NCBI GenBank assembly: GCA_963809925.1
Contig: CAWELH010000004.1
Coordinates: 992,001 to 1,056,000, forward strand
Source: DASQZK01 sp963809925
GTDB taxonomy: Bacteria > Bacteroidota > Bacteroidia > Bacteroidales > GCA-2748055
Direction: 5' to 3'
Length of the DNA: 64,000 nucleotides
Part shown: one piece after another, positions 52,331 to 60,603 of the stretch
How positions within the stretch are numbered: the stretch's first letter is position 1
Layout: each line of letters starts with the position of its first letter
Translations under genes and position numbers: made by a program
The notes under the pieces: model-generated
Databases searched by the model: none
The model's input: only the letters and a program-made list of their open reading frames with translations
What the model was told of the DNA's origin: nothing

Positions 52331-53662
52331 TTATTTTATTGATTTAAACATGCGGTTTAAACGTAAACCATGCAAAATATTTTTCTTCGGGTCTTTGGAA
52401 AACCATATTGCAACGGCTTTCCCCACGAGGTGATCTTCGGGAACAAAGCCCCAGAAGCGTGAATCTGCCGAATTATGACGGTTATCGCCTAGCACGAAAT
52501 AATAATTCATTTTAAAAGTATAAGAACGGGAAACTACACCATTTATGTATATTTCCCCGTCAAGGATACTAAGCTGGTTGCCTTCGTAGTCGGCAATTAC
52601 CCGGTGGTACATCGGTAGATTTTTTTCATTGATATCCATGGTCATACCTGCAGCCGGGATTACCAGCGGACCGAATTCATCGGCTGTCCACTGGTTATAA
52701 GGGGTATGTGGAAAAACTTCTGTGTTTCTGAATGATATCTGTGGTTCAACATAACGCTGAATGCTTTTCACCTGGGGCAGTTGTCTCAGATATTCGGCTC
52801 CTGCACTGGTAAGCGGAATGATATGTAGTGAACTTGTTGGATTGAAGCTGATATCCTCCGGAACAACCCCTGCTTTTATTAGGATGGAATCACTTAGCTT
52901 GTTTCTGTTAGTTATGACATAATATTTAAACTGTTGGGTAGGCAGTTCAGGTACTTTTTTATTATTAATAAACACTACAGCCCTGGTTATCAGGACGGTA
53001 TCTCCAGGCAAACCTACACAGCGTTTGATATAATTTTCTCGCTTGTCAACAGGGTTTACGACCATATGATAGCGTTTTGAAAGATAGTCGCGGCCATATT
53101 GCCGGAGAAGCCTGTAGTAGCTTTGACCGGCATATTCCACAATAATGGTGTCACCTTCCGGAAAGTTAAATACGATCACATCATTACGGTGTACTTTTTC
53201 AAGTCCTTTAAGCCGAATATATGGCAATTGTATTTTCTTTGAGTAGGTTACGGTTCCATCGGGCAGCATATTTGGCATAAACGGAATGGACAGTGGAGTA
53301 TTTGGCAGTTTTGGTCCGTAGGCGATCTTGCTCACGAAAAGGTAATCACCGACCATGAGTGTCTTTTCCATGGAAGGGGTCGGGATCTTGTACGCTTCAA
53401 CAAACAGGGTTCGAATAGCCAGGGTAATAATCAGGGCGATAAGAATAGCACTTGTCCATTCAGCGATACCCCTGTATTTTGGAGGCAATTGTATAGCTTT
53501 TCGCAGTTTTTTCCAGGGAATAATATGAAAGATGTAGGCATCAATGATAAGGAGTATTCCGGGAATCAGCACCCATGCCCTGAACCATACGGTAAACGAG
53601 ATGTATATTAGAGACCAGAGGGTCAGCAGGATATAATCGGATATATTTGGCTTTTGTATCAT
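52331..53662 (-). CDS. lepB: Signal peptidase I (first of two adjacent copies)
   Basis: This 443-residue paralogue of the neighbouring gene has catalytic Ser97 in YKIPTPSMEKTLMVGDYL, Lys213 in ENYIKRCVGLPGD and the terminal box GDNRHNSADSRFWGFVPEDH. Both copies keep the dyad, so both should be active; differences in the middle insertion may give different substrate preference. It starts 5 bases after dapB and ends 6 bases before the second copy, so all three are transcribed together. Confidence 0.95.
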   Translation of the reverse strand: MIQKPNISDYILLTLWSLIYISFTVWFRAWVLIPGILLIIDAYIFHIIPWKKLRKAIQLPPKYRGIAEWTSAILIALIITLAIRTLFVEAYKIPTPSMEKTLMVGDYLFVSKIAYGPKLPNTPLSIPFMPNMLPDGTVTYSKKIQLPYIRLKGLEKVHRNDVIVFNFPEGDTIIVEYAGQSYYRLLRQYGRDYLSKRYHMVVNPVDKRENYIKRCVGLPGDTVLITRAVVFINNKKVPELPTQQFKYYVITNRNKLSDSILIKAGVVPEDISFNPTSSLHIIPLTSAGAEYLRQLPQVKSIQRYVEPQISFRNTEVFPHTPYNQWTADEFGPLVIPAAGMTMDINEKNLPMYHRVIADYEGNQLSILDGEIYINGVVSRSYTFKMNYYFVLGDNRHNSADSRFWGFVPEDHLVGKAVAIWFSKDPKKNILHGLRLNRMFKSIK

Positions 53663-53667
53663 AAATC

Positions 53668-54384
53668 TCAGATTCCCATGAGATCACGCATTGTGAAAGT
53701 CCCTTTTTTACCAGCAAGATATTCGGCGGCAAGAACTGCACCTACCGCAAACCCTTTTCGCGATTTTGCTTCATGCCTGAGTGAAATCAAATCTTCATCT
53801 GATTCATAGTTAATTTCATGGATGCCTTTGACATCTCCTTCTCGTAGTGCTTTGATCATCAGTTCATTTAAATTTTGCACTTCATCGAGTGACCATTTAG
53901 ACTTTCGTTTGAGTGCATTCAGTATCTGGCCGGCAATGGTGATTGCCGTACCGCTCGGAGCGTCGAGTTTCTGAGTATGGTGTATTTCCGTGATTCGCAC
54001 ATCATACTGTTCAAAGCTGTCCATTATTCCGGCCATAAATTCATTGACAGCGAAAAGTATGTTGACGCCAATGCTGAAATTTGAAGCGTAAAAGAGTGAC
54101 TGAGCCTTTTTTTCACAAAGACTGATCATCCCGGGAAGTTCTTCGTACCAGCCGGTTGTGCCTGTGACGACCGGCACATTGGCATCAAAGCATTTTTTAA
54201 GATTCTGGATCACTGTACCTGGTGTGGTGAATTCAATAGCTACATCGGCAACACCAAGTTTAGAAGGGGCGAGGTCTTCGGGATTTTCAAGATCAATGAT
54301 GAGAACGATCTCATGACCCCTGCTTTTAGCAGCTATCTCGATCTCGTGCCCCATCCTTCCGTATCCGATCAGTGCAATTTTCAT
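53668..54384 (-). CDS. dapB: 4-hydroxy-tetrahydrodipicolinate reductase
   Basis: DapB makes tetrahydrodipicolinate for lysine and meso-diaminopimelate, a cell-wall precursor. The 238-residue sequence has the NAD(P)-binding N-terminus IALIGYGRMGHEIE, VAIEFTTPGTVIQNL, VVTGTTGWYEEL, and the active-site segment ITEIHHTQKLDAPSGTAITI with its catalytic His and Lys. It is shorter than the proteobacterial enzyme but typical for the phylum. It heads the dapB-lepB-lepB operon and is separated from rplT by a terminator. Confidence 0.95.
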   Translation of the reverse strand: MKIALIGYGRMGHEIEIAAKSRGHEIVLIIDLENPEDLAPSKLGVADVAIEFTTPGTVIQNLKKCFDANVPVVTGTTGWYEELPGMISLCEKKAQSLFYASNFSIGVNILFAVNEFMAGIMDSFEQYDVRITEIHHTQKLDAPSGTAITIAGQILNALKRKSKWSLDEVQNLNELMIKALREGDVKGIHEINYESDEDLISLRHEAKSRKGFAVGAVLAAEYLAGKKGTFTMRDLMGI

Positions 54385-54450
54385 GTTTACTTGGTTTCCT
54401 AAATCAGGTCTAAATTTAGTTTTTTTAAGGATAACAGGGATGCATTTGAA

Positions 54451-54488
54451 AAATAAAAAAGCCGTCTCAGACAGTGAAATGAGACGGC
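54451..54488 (-). terminator. Terminator of the thrS-infC-rpmI-rplT operon
   Basis: A 9-bp stem, GCCGTCTCA with TGAGACGGC, encloses a 10-base loop and is followed on the minus strand by TTTTTTATTT. It lies 30 bases after the rplT stop. T residues also follow on the plus strand, but no plus-strand gene ends here. Confidence 0.82.
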
Positions 54489-54517
54489 GGTTATTTTTTT
54501 TCGTTTTGAATGAACGT

Positions 54518-54865
54518 TCAGGCTTTCACCTGGTTCACGATCTCTTCAAACGCCTGTGGGTGATTCATGGCAAGGTCGGCCAGAGTTTTACGACTAATGA
54601 CAATATTTTTCTTGTGAATGAGTCCCATAAATTCCGAATAGGACATCCCATGATCACGTGCACCGGCATTAATTCGTTGTATCCAAAGAGCTCTGAATTC
54701 TCTCTTCTTGTTCCTTCTGTCGCGATATGCATATTGCAATCCTTTTTCGAGAGAATTTTTTGCAACCGTCCAGACATTTTTCCTTCTTCCGAAAGAGCCT
54801 TTTGTCTGTTTGAAAACCTTCTTTTTTCTCTGTTTTGAAGCAACAGAGTTTACTGATCTTGGCAT
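54518..54865 (-). CDS. rplT: 50S ribosomal protein L20
   Basis: This 115-residue rRNA-binding protein is needed early in large-subunit assembly. The family sequence is clear: MPRSVNSVASKQRKKKVFKQ, then GRRKNVWTVAKNSLEKGLQY, FRALWIQRINAGARDHGMSY and NIVISRKTLADLAM. It closes the conserved infC-rpmI-rplT series. In other bacteria L20 can repress the operon by binding its mRNA; no such site was identified by eye. Confidence 0.98.
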   Translation of the reverse strand: MPRSVNSVASKQRKKKVFKQTKGSFGRRKNVWTVAKNSLEKGLQYAYRDRRNKKREFRALWIQRINAGARDHGMSYSEFMGLIHKKNIVISRKTLADLAMNHPQAFEEIVNQVKA

Positions 54866-54943
54866 TTCTTCTTGTTTTTTGAGTGCAAGCGGTCTTAGGC
54901 GACACTTTAGGGCTGATACACTCCGGTTAAACCATTAAAATAA

Positions 54944-55141
54944 TTATTTCATTGCAAGGAGAAGCTTGACATTTTTTTCGTCTGTTTTATCGACGGTACC
55001 AAAATATGTCAGATTCCTCTTTCTTTTTGTAGCTTTTTTCGTCAGAATATGACTTTTATAAGCATGTTTTCTTTTGATTTTCCCGGTGCCGGTAAGGGTA
55101 AACCTCTTTTTAGCGCCGGGATTAGTCTTCATTTTTGGCAT
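54944..55141 (-). CDS. rpmI: 50S ribosomal protein L35
   Basis: This 65-residue, highly basic ribosomal protein has the standard pattern MPKMKTNPGAKKRFTLTGTG and KIKRKHAYKSHILTKKATKR. It lies between infC (32 bases upstream) and rplT (78 bases downstream). Confidence 0.98.
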   Translation of the reverse strand: MPKMKTNPGAKKRFTLTGTGKIKRKHAYKSHILTKKATKRKRNLTYFGTVDKTDEKNVKLLLAMK

Positions 55142-55173
55142 TCTTCTGTTGTTTTATGTTCAACTGTAAACGT

Positions 55174-55737
55174 TCATTTTTTCTTGACTTTCGGAGCGAT
55201 GAACATAGTCATCCTTTTTCCTTCGAGCCGCGGTAACTGCTCCACCTTCCCGTATTCTTCAAGATCCTGTGCCAGTCGTAGCAATAGGATTTCACCCTTC
55301 TCCTTGTAGAGTATAGTCCGTCCTTTAAAAAACACGAATGCCTTCAATTTTGCTCCCTCTTCGAGGAATTTCTGGGCATGATTAAGTTTAAAATTATAAT
55401 CGTGTTCGTCGGTATTAGGACCAAACCGTATTTCTTTGACCACAACCTTAATGGCTTTGGCCTTCATTTCCTTCTGCTTTTTTTTCTGCTGGTAAAGGAA
55501 TTTCTGATAATCTACGATTTTACAAACAGGGGGATCCGCTTTCGGTGATATTTCCACGAGATCGAGTTCGAGGCTGTCTGCTAGTTTCAGCGCCTCAGGA
55601 ACTGTAAATACTCCAGGATTTTCAACATTATCTCCTACTAAACGTACAACTTCTGCCCTGATTTCACGATTGATTCTATGGGGGTGTTGTTCCCTTCTGG
55701 GTGGACGTGGTCCTCTTTTAAATGTAGGTCCGGCTAT
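55174..55737 (-). CDS. infC: Translation initiation factor IF-3 with an AUA start codon
   Basis: IF-3 keeps the 30S subunit free and checks initiator codons. Only the part after residue 61 begins with an ATG-like frame start, but the coding frame continues upstream through HRINREIRAEVVRLVGDNVE and the linker NPGVFTVPEALKLADSLELD, both standard N-domain sequence. No ATG, GTG or TTG precedes them. An ATA at 55737-55735, eight bases after a perfect AGGAGG, gives (M)AGPTFKRGPRPPRREQHPHR, a typical Bacteroidetes N-terminus and 187 residues. Rare starts on infC allow IF-3 to repress its own translation. It lies 29 bases after thrS. Confidence 0.93.
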   Translation of the reverse strand: MAGPTFKRGPRPPRREQHPHRINREIRAEVVRLVGDNVENPGVFTVPEALKLADSLELDLVEISPKADPPVCKIVDYQKFLYQQKKKQKEMKAKAIKVVVKEIRFGPNTDEHDYNFKLNHAQKFLEEGAKLKAFVFFKGRTILYKEKGEILLLRLAQDLEEYGKVEQLPRLEGKRMTMFIAPKVKKK

Positions 55738-55745
55738 AGCTCGTT

Positions 55746-55751
55746 CCTCCT
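55746..55751 (-). promoter_or_regulatory. Perfect Shine-Dalgarno for the AUA start of infC
   Basis: AGGAGG on the minus strand, eight bases from ATA, fixes the infC start. The combination of a strong ribosome site with a rejected codon is the known arrangement for IF-3 autocontrol. Confidence 0.85.
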
Positions 55752-55766
55752 TTCTTTAGATTAATA

Positions 55767-57719
55767 CTAGTTCTTATTTATTTCCTCAAGCTGTTGCTTG
55801 AGTTCGGATTGGATAAATTCAGCAAATTCTTTAGTCTTCATGATGCCTTTATCCCCCTCACCCTGTCTTCTGACAGAAACTGTACCGCTTTCTTCCTCTT
55901 TTTCACCGACAATAAGCAGGTAGGGGATACGCTTTAACTCATTGTCCCTTATCTTCTTACCTATTTTTTCATTCCTGTCGTCAACGAGTGTGCGAATATC
56001 GTAATTATTTAGGACTTTTAAAACTTTTTTAGCATAATCCTCAAATTTTTCACTGATGGGTAAAATCACAACCTGATCAGGGGTCAGCCAAAGAGGGAAT
56101 TTACCGGCTGTATGTTCAATCAGCACGGCCACAAATCTTTCCATTGAACCGAAAGGTGCTCTGTGGATCATGACAGGTCTGTGTTTTTGATTGTCGGATC
56201 CGACATATTCCAGCCCGAATCTTTCCGGCAGATTATAGTCTACCTGGATCGTTCCGAGTTGCCATTTGCGTCCGATGGCATCCCTGACCATGAAGTCGAG
56301 TTTGGGACCATAAAATGCAGCCTCACCGTATTCAACCACGGCATTCAGACCTTTTTCATCTGCGGCTTCAATGATGGCTCTCTCGGCTTTCTCCCAGTTC
56401 TCATCGGAACCGATATATTTCGTATGATCATTGGGGTCTCTGAGTGAAATCTGGGCTGTATAATCCTGAAAATCAAGAGCCTTAAAAATTATAAAGATAA
56501 TATCCATTACCTTTTTAAATTCGTCCTTCAGCTGATCCGGACGGCAAAAAATATGGGCATCATCCTGTGTAAAACCACGTACCCTTGTCAATCCGTGCAA
56601 TTCTCCGCTTTGTTCATACCGATATACAGTTCCAAATTCGGCATATCTCAGTGGCAGGTCTTTATAACTGTGTTGTTTAAACTTGTATATTTCACAATGA
56701 TGCGGGCAATTCATGGGTTTGAGCAGAAATTCTTCTCCTTCCTGCGGAGTATGGATAGGCTGAAATGAGTCCTTACCATATTTCTCATAGTGGCCTGATG
56801 TAACATAAAGTTCCTTCTGTCCGATATGCGGAGTGATCACCTGCTCATAGCCGTAAGCTGCCTGCACTTTTTTCAGAAAATTTTCCAGATTCTCACGAAG
56901 TTTTGCTCCTTTTGGAAGCCATAGGGGCAGCCCCTGTCCCACGCTCTGGGAAAAGGTAAAAAGCTCCAGCTCACGGCCTAGTTTTCGATGGTCACGTTCT
57001 TTTGCCTTCTCAAGCATTTCAAGATAGTCATCGAGCATACCCTGTTTCGGGAAGGTGATGCCGTAGATTCTTGTCATCATTTTTCTTTTTTCATCGCCAC
57101 GCCAATAAGCACCTGCAACATTTAGCAGTTTAATGGCTTTGATTGGTGATGTATCGGGAAGATGCGGCCCCCGGCACAAATCCGTAAAATTGCCCTGAGT
57201 GTAAAATGAAATGGTCCCGTCTTCAAGATCTTTGATGAGTTCAAGTTTGTATTCATCACCCTTTGTACCGAAATATGTAAGGGCTTCTTTTTTACTTACT
57301 TCCCTGCGTTCAAAGTGCTCCCTGCCGGAAGCCAGTTCCTTCATCTTCTTCTCTATTTTCGGAAGGTCGAGGTCACTGATCTGGACGCCCTCACCCGGAT
57401 CGACATCATAGTAAAACCCATTTTCAATAGCCGGGCCGATACCAAACTTCGTTCCAGGGTACAATTCCTCCAGTGCTTCTGCCATGAGGTGAGCGGAAGA
57501 ATGCCAGAATGCATATTTTCCTTCCGCGTCCTCAAACTTATGGAAGGTAAGTCGTGCATCCTTTGTGACCGGTCGGTTCAAGTCCCAGATTTCATCATCA
57601 ACACTGACAGAAAGGACCTCCCTGGCAAGGCTGTTGCTAATGCTTTTTGCGATGTCCAGTCCTGTCGACCCGTCCTGGTACTCACGTACCGAATTATCCG
57701 GAAATGTAATATTTATCAT
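55767..57719 (-). CDS. thrS: Threonyl-tRNA synthetase
   Basis: This 650-residue class II synthetase has all the usual domains: an N-terminal TGS domain (MINITFPDNSVREYQDGSTG), the editing domain with HSSAHLMAEALEELYPGTKF, the catalytic core with zinc-binding MNCPHHCEIYK, RYAEFGTVYRYEQSGELHGL and RVRGFTQDDAHIFC, RAPFGSMERF (motif 3), and the C-terminal anticodon-binding domain. It is the first gene of the thrS-infC-rpmI-rplT operon. Confidence 0.98.
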   Translation of the reverse strand: MINITFPDNSVREYQDGSTGLDIAKSISNSLAREVLSVSVDDEIWDLNRPVTKDARLTFHKFEDAEGKYAFWHSSAHLMAEALEELYPGTKFGIGPAIENGFYYDVDPGEGVQISDLDLPKIEKKMKELASGREHFERREVSKKEALTYFGTKGDEYKLELIKDLEDGTISFYTQGNFTDLCRGPHLPDTSPIKAIKLLNVAGAYWRGDEKRKMMTRIYGITFPKQGMLDDYLEMLEKAKERDHRKLGRELELFTFSQSVGQGLPLWLPKGAKLRENLENFLKKVQAAYGYEQVITPHIGQKELYVTSGHYEKYGKDSFQPIHTPQEGEEFLLKPMNCPHHCEIYKFKQHSYKDLPLRYAEFGTVYRYEQSGELHGLTRVRGFTQDDAHIFCRPDQLKDEFKKVMDIIFIIFKALDFQDYTAQISLRDPNDHTKYIGSDENWEKAERAIIEAADEKGLNAVVEYGEAAFYGPKLDFMVRDAIGRKWQLGTIQVDYNLPERFGLEYVGSDNQKHRPVMIHRAPFGSMERFVAVLIEHTAGKFPLWLTPDQVVILPISEKFEDYAKKVLKVLNNYDIRTLVDDRNEKIGKKIRDNELKRIPYLLIVGEKEEESGTVSVRRQGEGDKGIMKTKEFAEFIQSELKQQLEEINKN

Positions 57720-57748
57720 ATTGGAGCCATGATTTTTCTAACGAAAGG

Positions 57749-57780
57749 CAAAATTAGTCAATTTCCTTTAGTTTTAACAA
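57749..57780 (-). promoter_or_regulatory. Promoter of the thrS operon (TTG, 21-base spacer, TAATTTTG)
   Basis: On the minus strand TTG at 57780-57778 is followed after 21 bases by TAATTTTG at 57756-57749. The -7 box is an exact match and the spacing is normal. Its distance to the ATG is about 30 bases. Confidence 0.55.
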
Positions 57781-57817
57781 CAACTGTATGAAAATGATCA
57801 AAATGTGGTTACTGGTT

Positions 57818-58987
57818 TCAGTCATTGCTCTCATGCCGGTCCTTGATGTTTGTGTGCAGCATTTCACGGTACTTTCCGGGTGTAACCTGTTCGAATTCCT
57901 TAAAGGCCCTTATGAATGAATTGATTGATCCGAATCCTGATAATTCGGCGATGCTCTCATAATTAAGATTGTCTCCCGGATCATCCAACATCAGACGTTT
58001 GGCTTCTTCTACCCTGTACCGATTTACAAAGTGGTTAAAATTTATGCCATAATCTTCGTTGATGATCCTGGAAATATAGGTTCTGTTGGATCCAATTTCC
58101 CTGCTGATATCCCAGATTTTCAAGTCTTTGTTCAGATAAGGCTTCTTTGATGCGATAAACTCGTCAAATTTCTTTCTCAGTCCGCTTTCAGCGTGGACTG
58201 ACTGCATGGAGTCGTCTTCCCTGTCGATGATGGGTGATATTAGTTCTGTTTTACGTAACTGCACATTTCCGATATAACCAATGCTGAAAAGGAATGTACT
58301 TATCAGTACAGAAGGAAACAGTAAAAGATGCTCATTGCGCGCAAAGGGTTCCCTTCCGGCTATGGCGAGTCCGAAACTGGTTAGTGCAGTAAAGATCATA
58401 AACAGCGTGATCTTTTTTACCCATCTTAGGCCATATCGCTCCTCATCGGAAAACATCTGTTCAACCTGTTGCTGATGTTTTTTGAGAAGCCTGAGTGTCA
58501 GCGTGACATAAACCACAACACCGATTGCAAATGCAAATCGTGCATACATACTATTCATATAGAGCCAGTAAAAGCGTCCGGATTGTGCAGGATGATGGAT
58601 ACTGGTTGTCGTAAGGTATTGTATGCGTTCACTATTGTCCATCCCAATATAAAGGATATACTGGGTTACAGCAAATATGACCGGAAAAAGGAGATGTAAC
58701 AAATGAAACGGCTTTACACCACTTTTGGTTGCCAGATACCGGACGTAAAAATAATATAAGGGATATACGGATAGGGAACAGAAAAGGTATAATCCATCAA
58801 TATAGGAATAGACCAACAGGTAACCTGAAAAATATAAAGCATGCGAAAAATAAAGCACGCACGCTGTAACCATAAAAATAAAAAGGCTTTTACCCGGTTT
58901 GTTTTTCTGTTGTAAGGCCAGCAAAAAGACCACACTCCAGAAAAATGTAACATAAACAGGGTTGAGCACTACAGCAGCTTTAAACAT
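57818..58987 (-). CDS. Membrane-anchored AraC-family transcriptional regulator
   Basis: This 389-residue protein has about seven hydrophobic helices in the first 240 residues (such as VYVTFFWSVVFLLALQ and LLFPSVLISTFLFSIGYIGN), joined to a C-terminal AraC DNA-binding domain. The two helix-turn-helices are visible in LKIWDISREIGSNRTYISRI and YESIAELSGFGSINSFIRAF followed by KEFEQVTPGKYREML. Such regulators probably sense a signal in or across the inner membrane; ligand and targets are unknown. The upstream plus-strand neighbour is an orphan sorting-like domain gene. Confidence 0.9.
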   Translation of the reverse strand: MFKAAVVLNPVYVTFFWSVVFLLALQQKNKPGKSLFIFMVTACVLYFSHALYFSGYLLVYSYIDGLYLFCSLSVYPLYYFYVRYLATKSGVKPFHLLHLLFPVIFAVTQYILYIGMDNSERIQYLTTTSIHHPAQSGRFYWLYMNSMYARFAFAIGVVVYVTLTLRLLKKHQQQVEQMFSDEERYGLRWVKKITLFMIFTALTSFGLAIAGREPFARNEHLLLFPSVLISTFLFSIGYIGNVQLRKTELISPIIDREDDSMQSVHAESGLRKKFDEFIASKKPYLNKDLKIWDISREIGSNRTYISRIINEDYGINFNHFVNRYRVEEAKRLMLDDPGDNLNYESIAELSGFGSINSFIRAFKEFEQVTPGKYREMLHTNIKDRHESND

Positions 58988-59280
58988 AAATTGAATTTTT
59001 CACGTCCGGAAGAAGGATTAATAGTTAGCCGAACTTCTTTTTCTATTCGATTTTCAATCAGGCTAATATATAAAAAATAGGATAGAAGCAAACATGTTTT
59101 TACCATTTGGCAGAAGGAATTTATTTTTTGAAAATAATAGATTTCCACTTTTCCGTACTTTCACCCTTGATGGGCAGCTTATACGAATTTTCCCTGTTGG
59201 CACGAAGATCTTCCCTGGTTGTCCGATCGGATTTATAGTAGATATTTTATTGAGTGAATTAAAATTTAATAGTGATTATG

Positions 59281-59523
59281 ATGAAGATCTATCCAGAACC
59301 GGCGAGAGATAAAATCTGGTTTGAATTTTCAGAAACATCTGATAATGAGAGTAAGCTAAGTGTATTGGATGATGCCGGCGCACTACTGATATTGAAAAGG
59401 ATCGACCCGGCGGTGAAGGGAGATATCTTTGTACTTGATCTGAGCAGTCTCCGTCCTGGTTCTTATCAGCTTGTTATGGAGGTAGATAACCAGAAACATT
59501 TCCAGAATATTCTTCTCGATTGA
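59281..59523 (+). CDS. Free-standing T9SS sorting-domain-like protein
   Basis: This 80-residue ORF (ATG 59281; ATG 59278 and GTG 59272 are alternatives) reads like a type A C-terminal sorting domain of the type IX secretion system: MKIYPEPARDKIWFEF corresponds to the usual VYPNPA start, LSVLDDAGALLI to the middle strands, and FVLDLSSLRPGSYQLVME to the DLSxLxxGxY motif, with a final NILLD. There is no signal peptide and no cargo domain; a stop codon at 59260 closes the frame upstream. It may be the leftover end of a deleted secreted protein or a small independent beta protein. Confidence 0.55.
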   Translation: MKIYPEPARDKIWFEFSETSDNESKLSVLDDAGALLILKRIDPAVKGDIFVLDLSSLRPGSYQLVMEVDNQKHFQNILLD

Positions 59524-59828
59524 TTCAGGGCTTTTGTAAGATTTGGAAAGTGTTCGTCAAAAGTAGTTGTATGGTTCTGGGGATAACTGTCAACTCAGGT
59601 TCGGACGGACACTTTTCTTTTTTCTTTCCACAAAGACTTTGCCGGAGAAATGTCTTCAGAGCTGGATCTGGTTATACCTTTCAAAAAGTTTGGTAGGAGT
59701 ACAAACAGGCAGGGAATTGTAAGAATGATGATGTTCTAAGCCTATAAACTGGTCATTTGCAACCTGCGAGCAACTTTCGGCAGGTACAATGAGATATTGG
59801 TAGATTTATTTTGAAGAGGACAAAGTGA
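59524..59828. other. 305-base convergent gap
   Basis: AAGTGTTCGTC near 59548 and GACGGACACTT near 59604 form an imperfect stem with a loop of about 45 bases, followed by a T-rich stretch. It might end the sorting-domain transcript, but the loop is too long to call. No gene is seen. Confidence 0.35.
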
Positions 59829-60596
59829 TCAGAAAAGATTTATGGTAATACCTCCATCTACGGCAATGCACTGGCCGGTGATATACCGTGCCGCCGGCAG
59901 GCATAAGAAAACAGCCAGTGAGGCAACATCCTCAGGTTCTCCGATTTTATACATCGGCGTACGCCCCAGAACTTCATCACGATATTCCTTATTTTTCAGC
60001 ACTTCATCAGCCAGTGGAGTGTTTATATACCATGGAGCGATAGCATTTACACGGATCCCTTGCTGAGCCCATTCCACGGCAAGATTCCTGGTCATCTGTA
60101 TTAAGGCGGCCTTCGTCATCCCGTATATCACGCCGGTTCTCATATGATTCAACCCTGCTACTGACGATATGTTAACAATGCTCCCATATTCTGAAGCAGC
60201 CAGCATGTCGTGCAGACCAACGGACAGAGAAAAAGCAGCATTGAGATTGATGTTAAAAATGCTGTTGTATTCGTTCTGATTATATTCTTCCGCTTTCTTA
60301 CGGATATTCGTTCCGGCATTGTTGATAAGGATATCTACTCCGGGCCATACTTCTTTAAGATGAGCGATAAGATTTTTCAGCTCTTCGGCTTTTGAGATAT
60401 CGGCCCGGAAGCCGGAGATTTTATATCCCTTGAGACGCTGAGTCTCAGTAAGTGCCTGCAGATCTTCCGCATGTCTTGAAACGGCCATAACTTCGGCCCC
60501 AAAGCTGCAGAGTTCCTCAACTATGGATTTCCCGATGCCTTTGGTACCTCCGGTCACTACAGCTCTGAATCCTTCGAGATTCCAGTTCTTTTTCAT
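59829..60596 (-). CDS. Short-chain dehydrogenase/reductase
   Basis: This 255-residue classical SDR has the cofactor motif TGGTKGIGKSIVEEL, the NNAG motif in DILINNAGTNIR, catalytic Ser in VNISSVAGLNHMRTG and the YxxxK in VIYGMTKAALIQM, and ends CIAVDGGITINLF. The sequence near the cofactor Arg (AVSRHAEDL) suggests NADP. The overall pattern resembles tropinone reductase-like SDRs. It lies 7 bases after the aromatic amino acid decarboxylase gene in the same direction, so the two are co-transcribed and the reductase may act on a related carbonyl product. Confidence 0.92.
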   Translation of the reverse strand: MKKNWNLEGFRAVVTGGTKGIGKSIVEELCSFGAEVMAVSRHAEDLQALTETQRLKGYKISGFRADISKAEELKNLIAHLKEVWPGVDILINNAGTNIRKKAEEYNQNEYNSIFNINLNAAFSLSVGLHDMLAASEYGSIVNISSVAGLNHMRTGVIYGMTKAALIQMTRNLAVEWAQQGIRVNAIAPWYINTPLADEVLKNKEYRDEVLGRTPMYKIGEPEDVASLAVFLCLPAARYITGQCIAVDGGITINLF

Positions 60597-60603
60597 TATT
60601 TGA

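Noticed and set aside
59094..59312. 72-residue ORF overlapping the sorting-domain gene
   Set aside because: It shares sequence with the better supported frame at 59281 and has no recognisable features.
59547..59625. Possible terminator after the sorting-domain gene
   Set aside because: The stem is imperfect and the loop is about 45 bases long.
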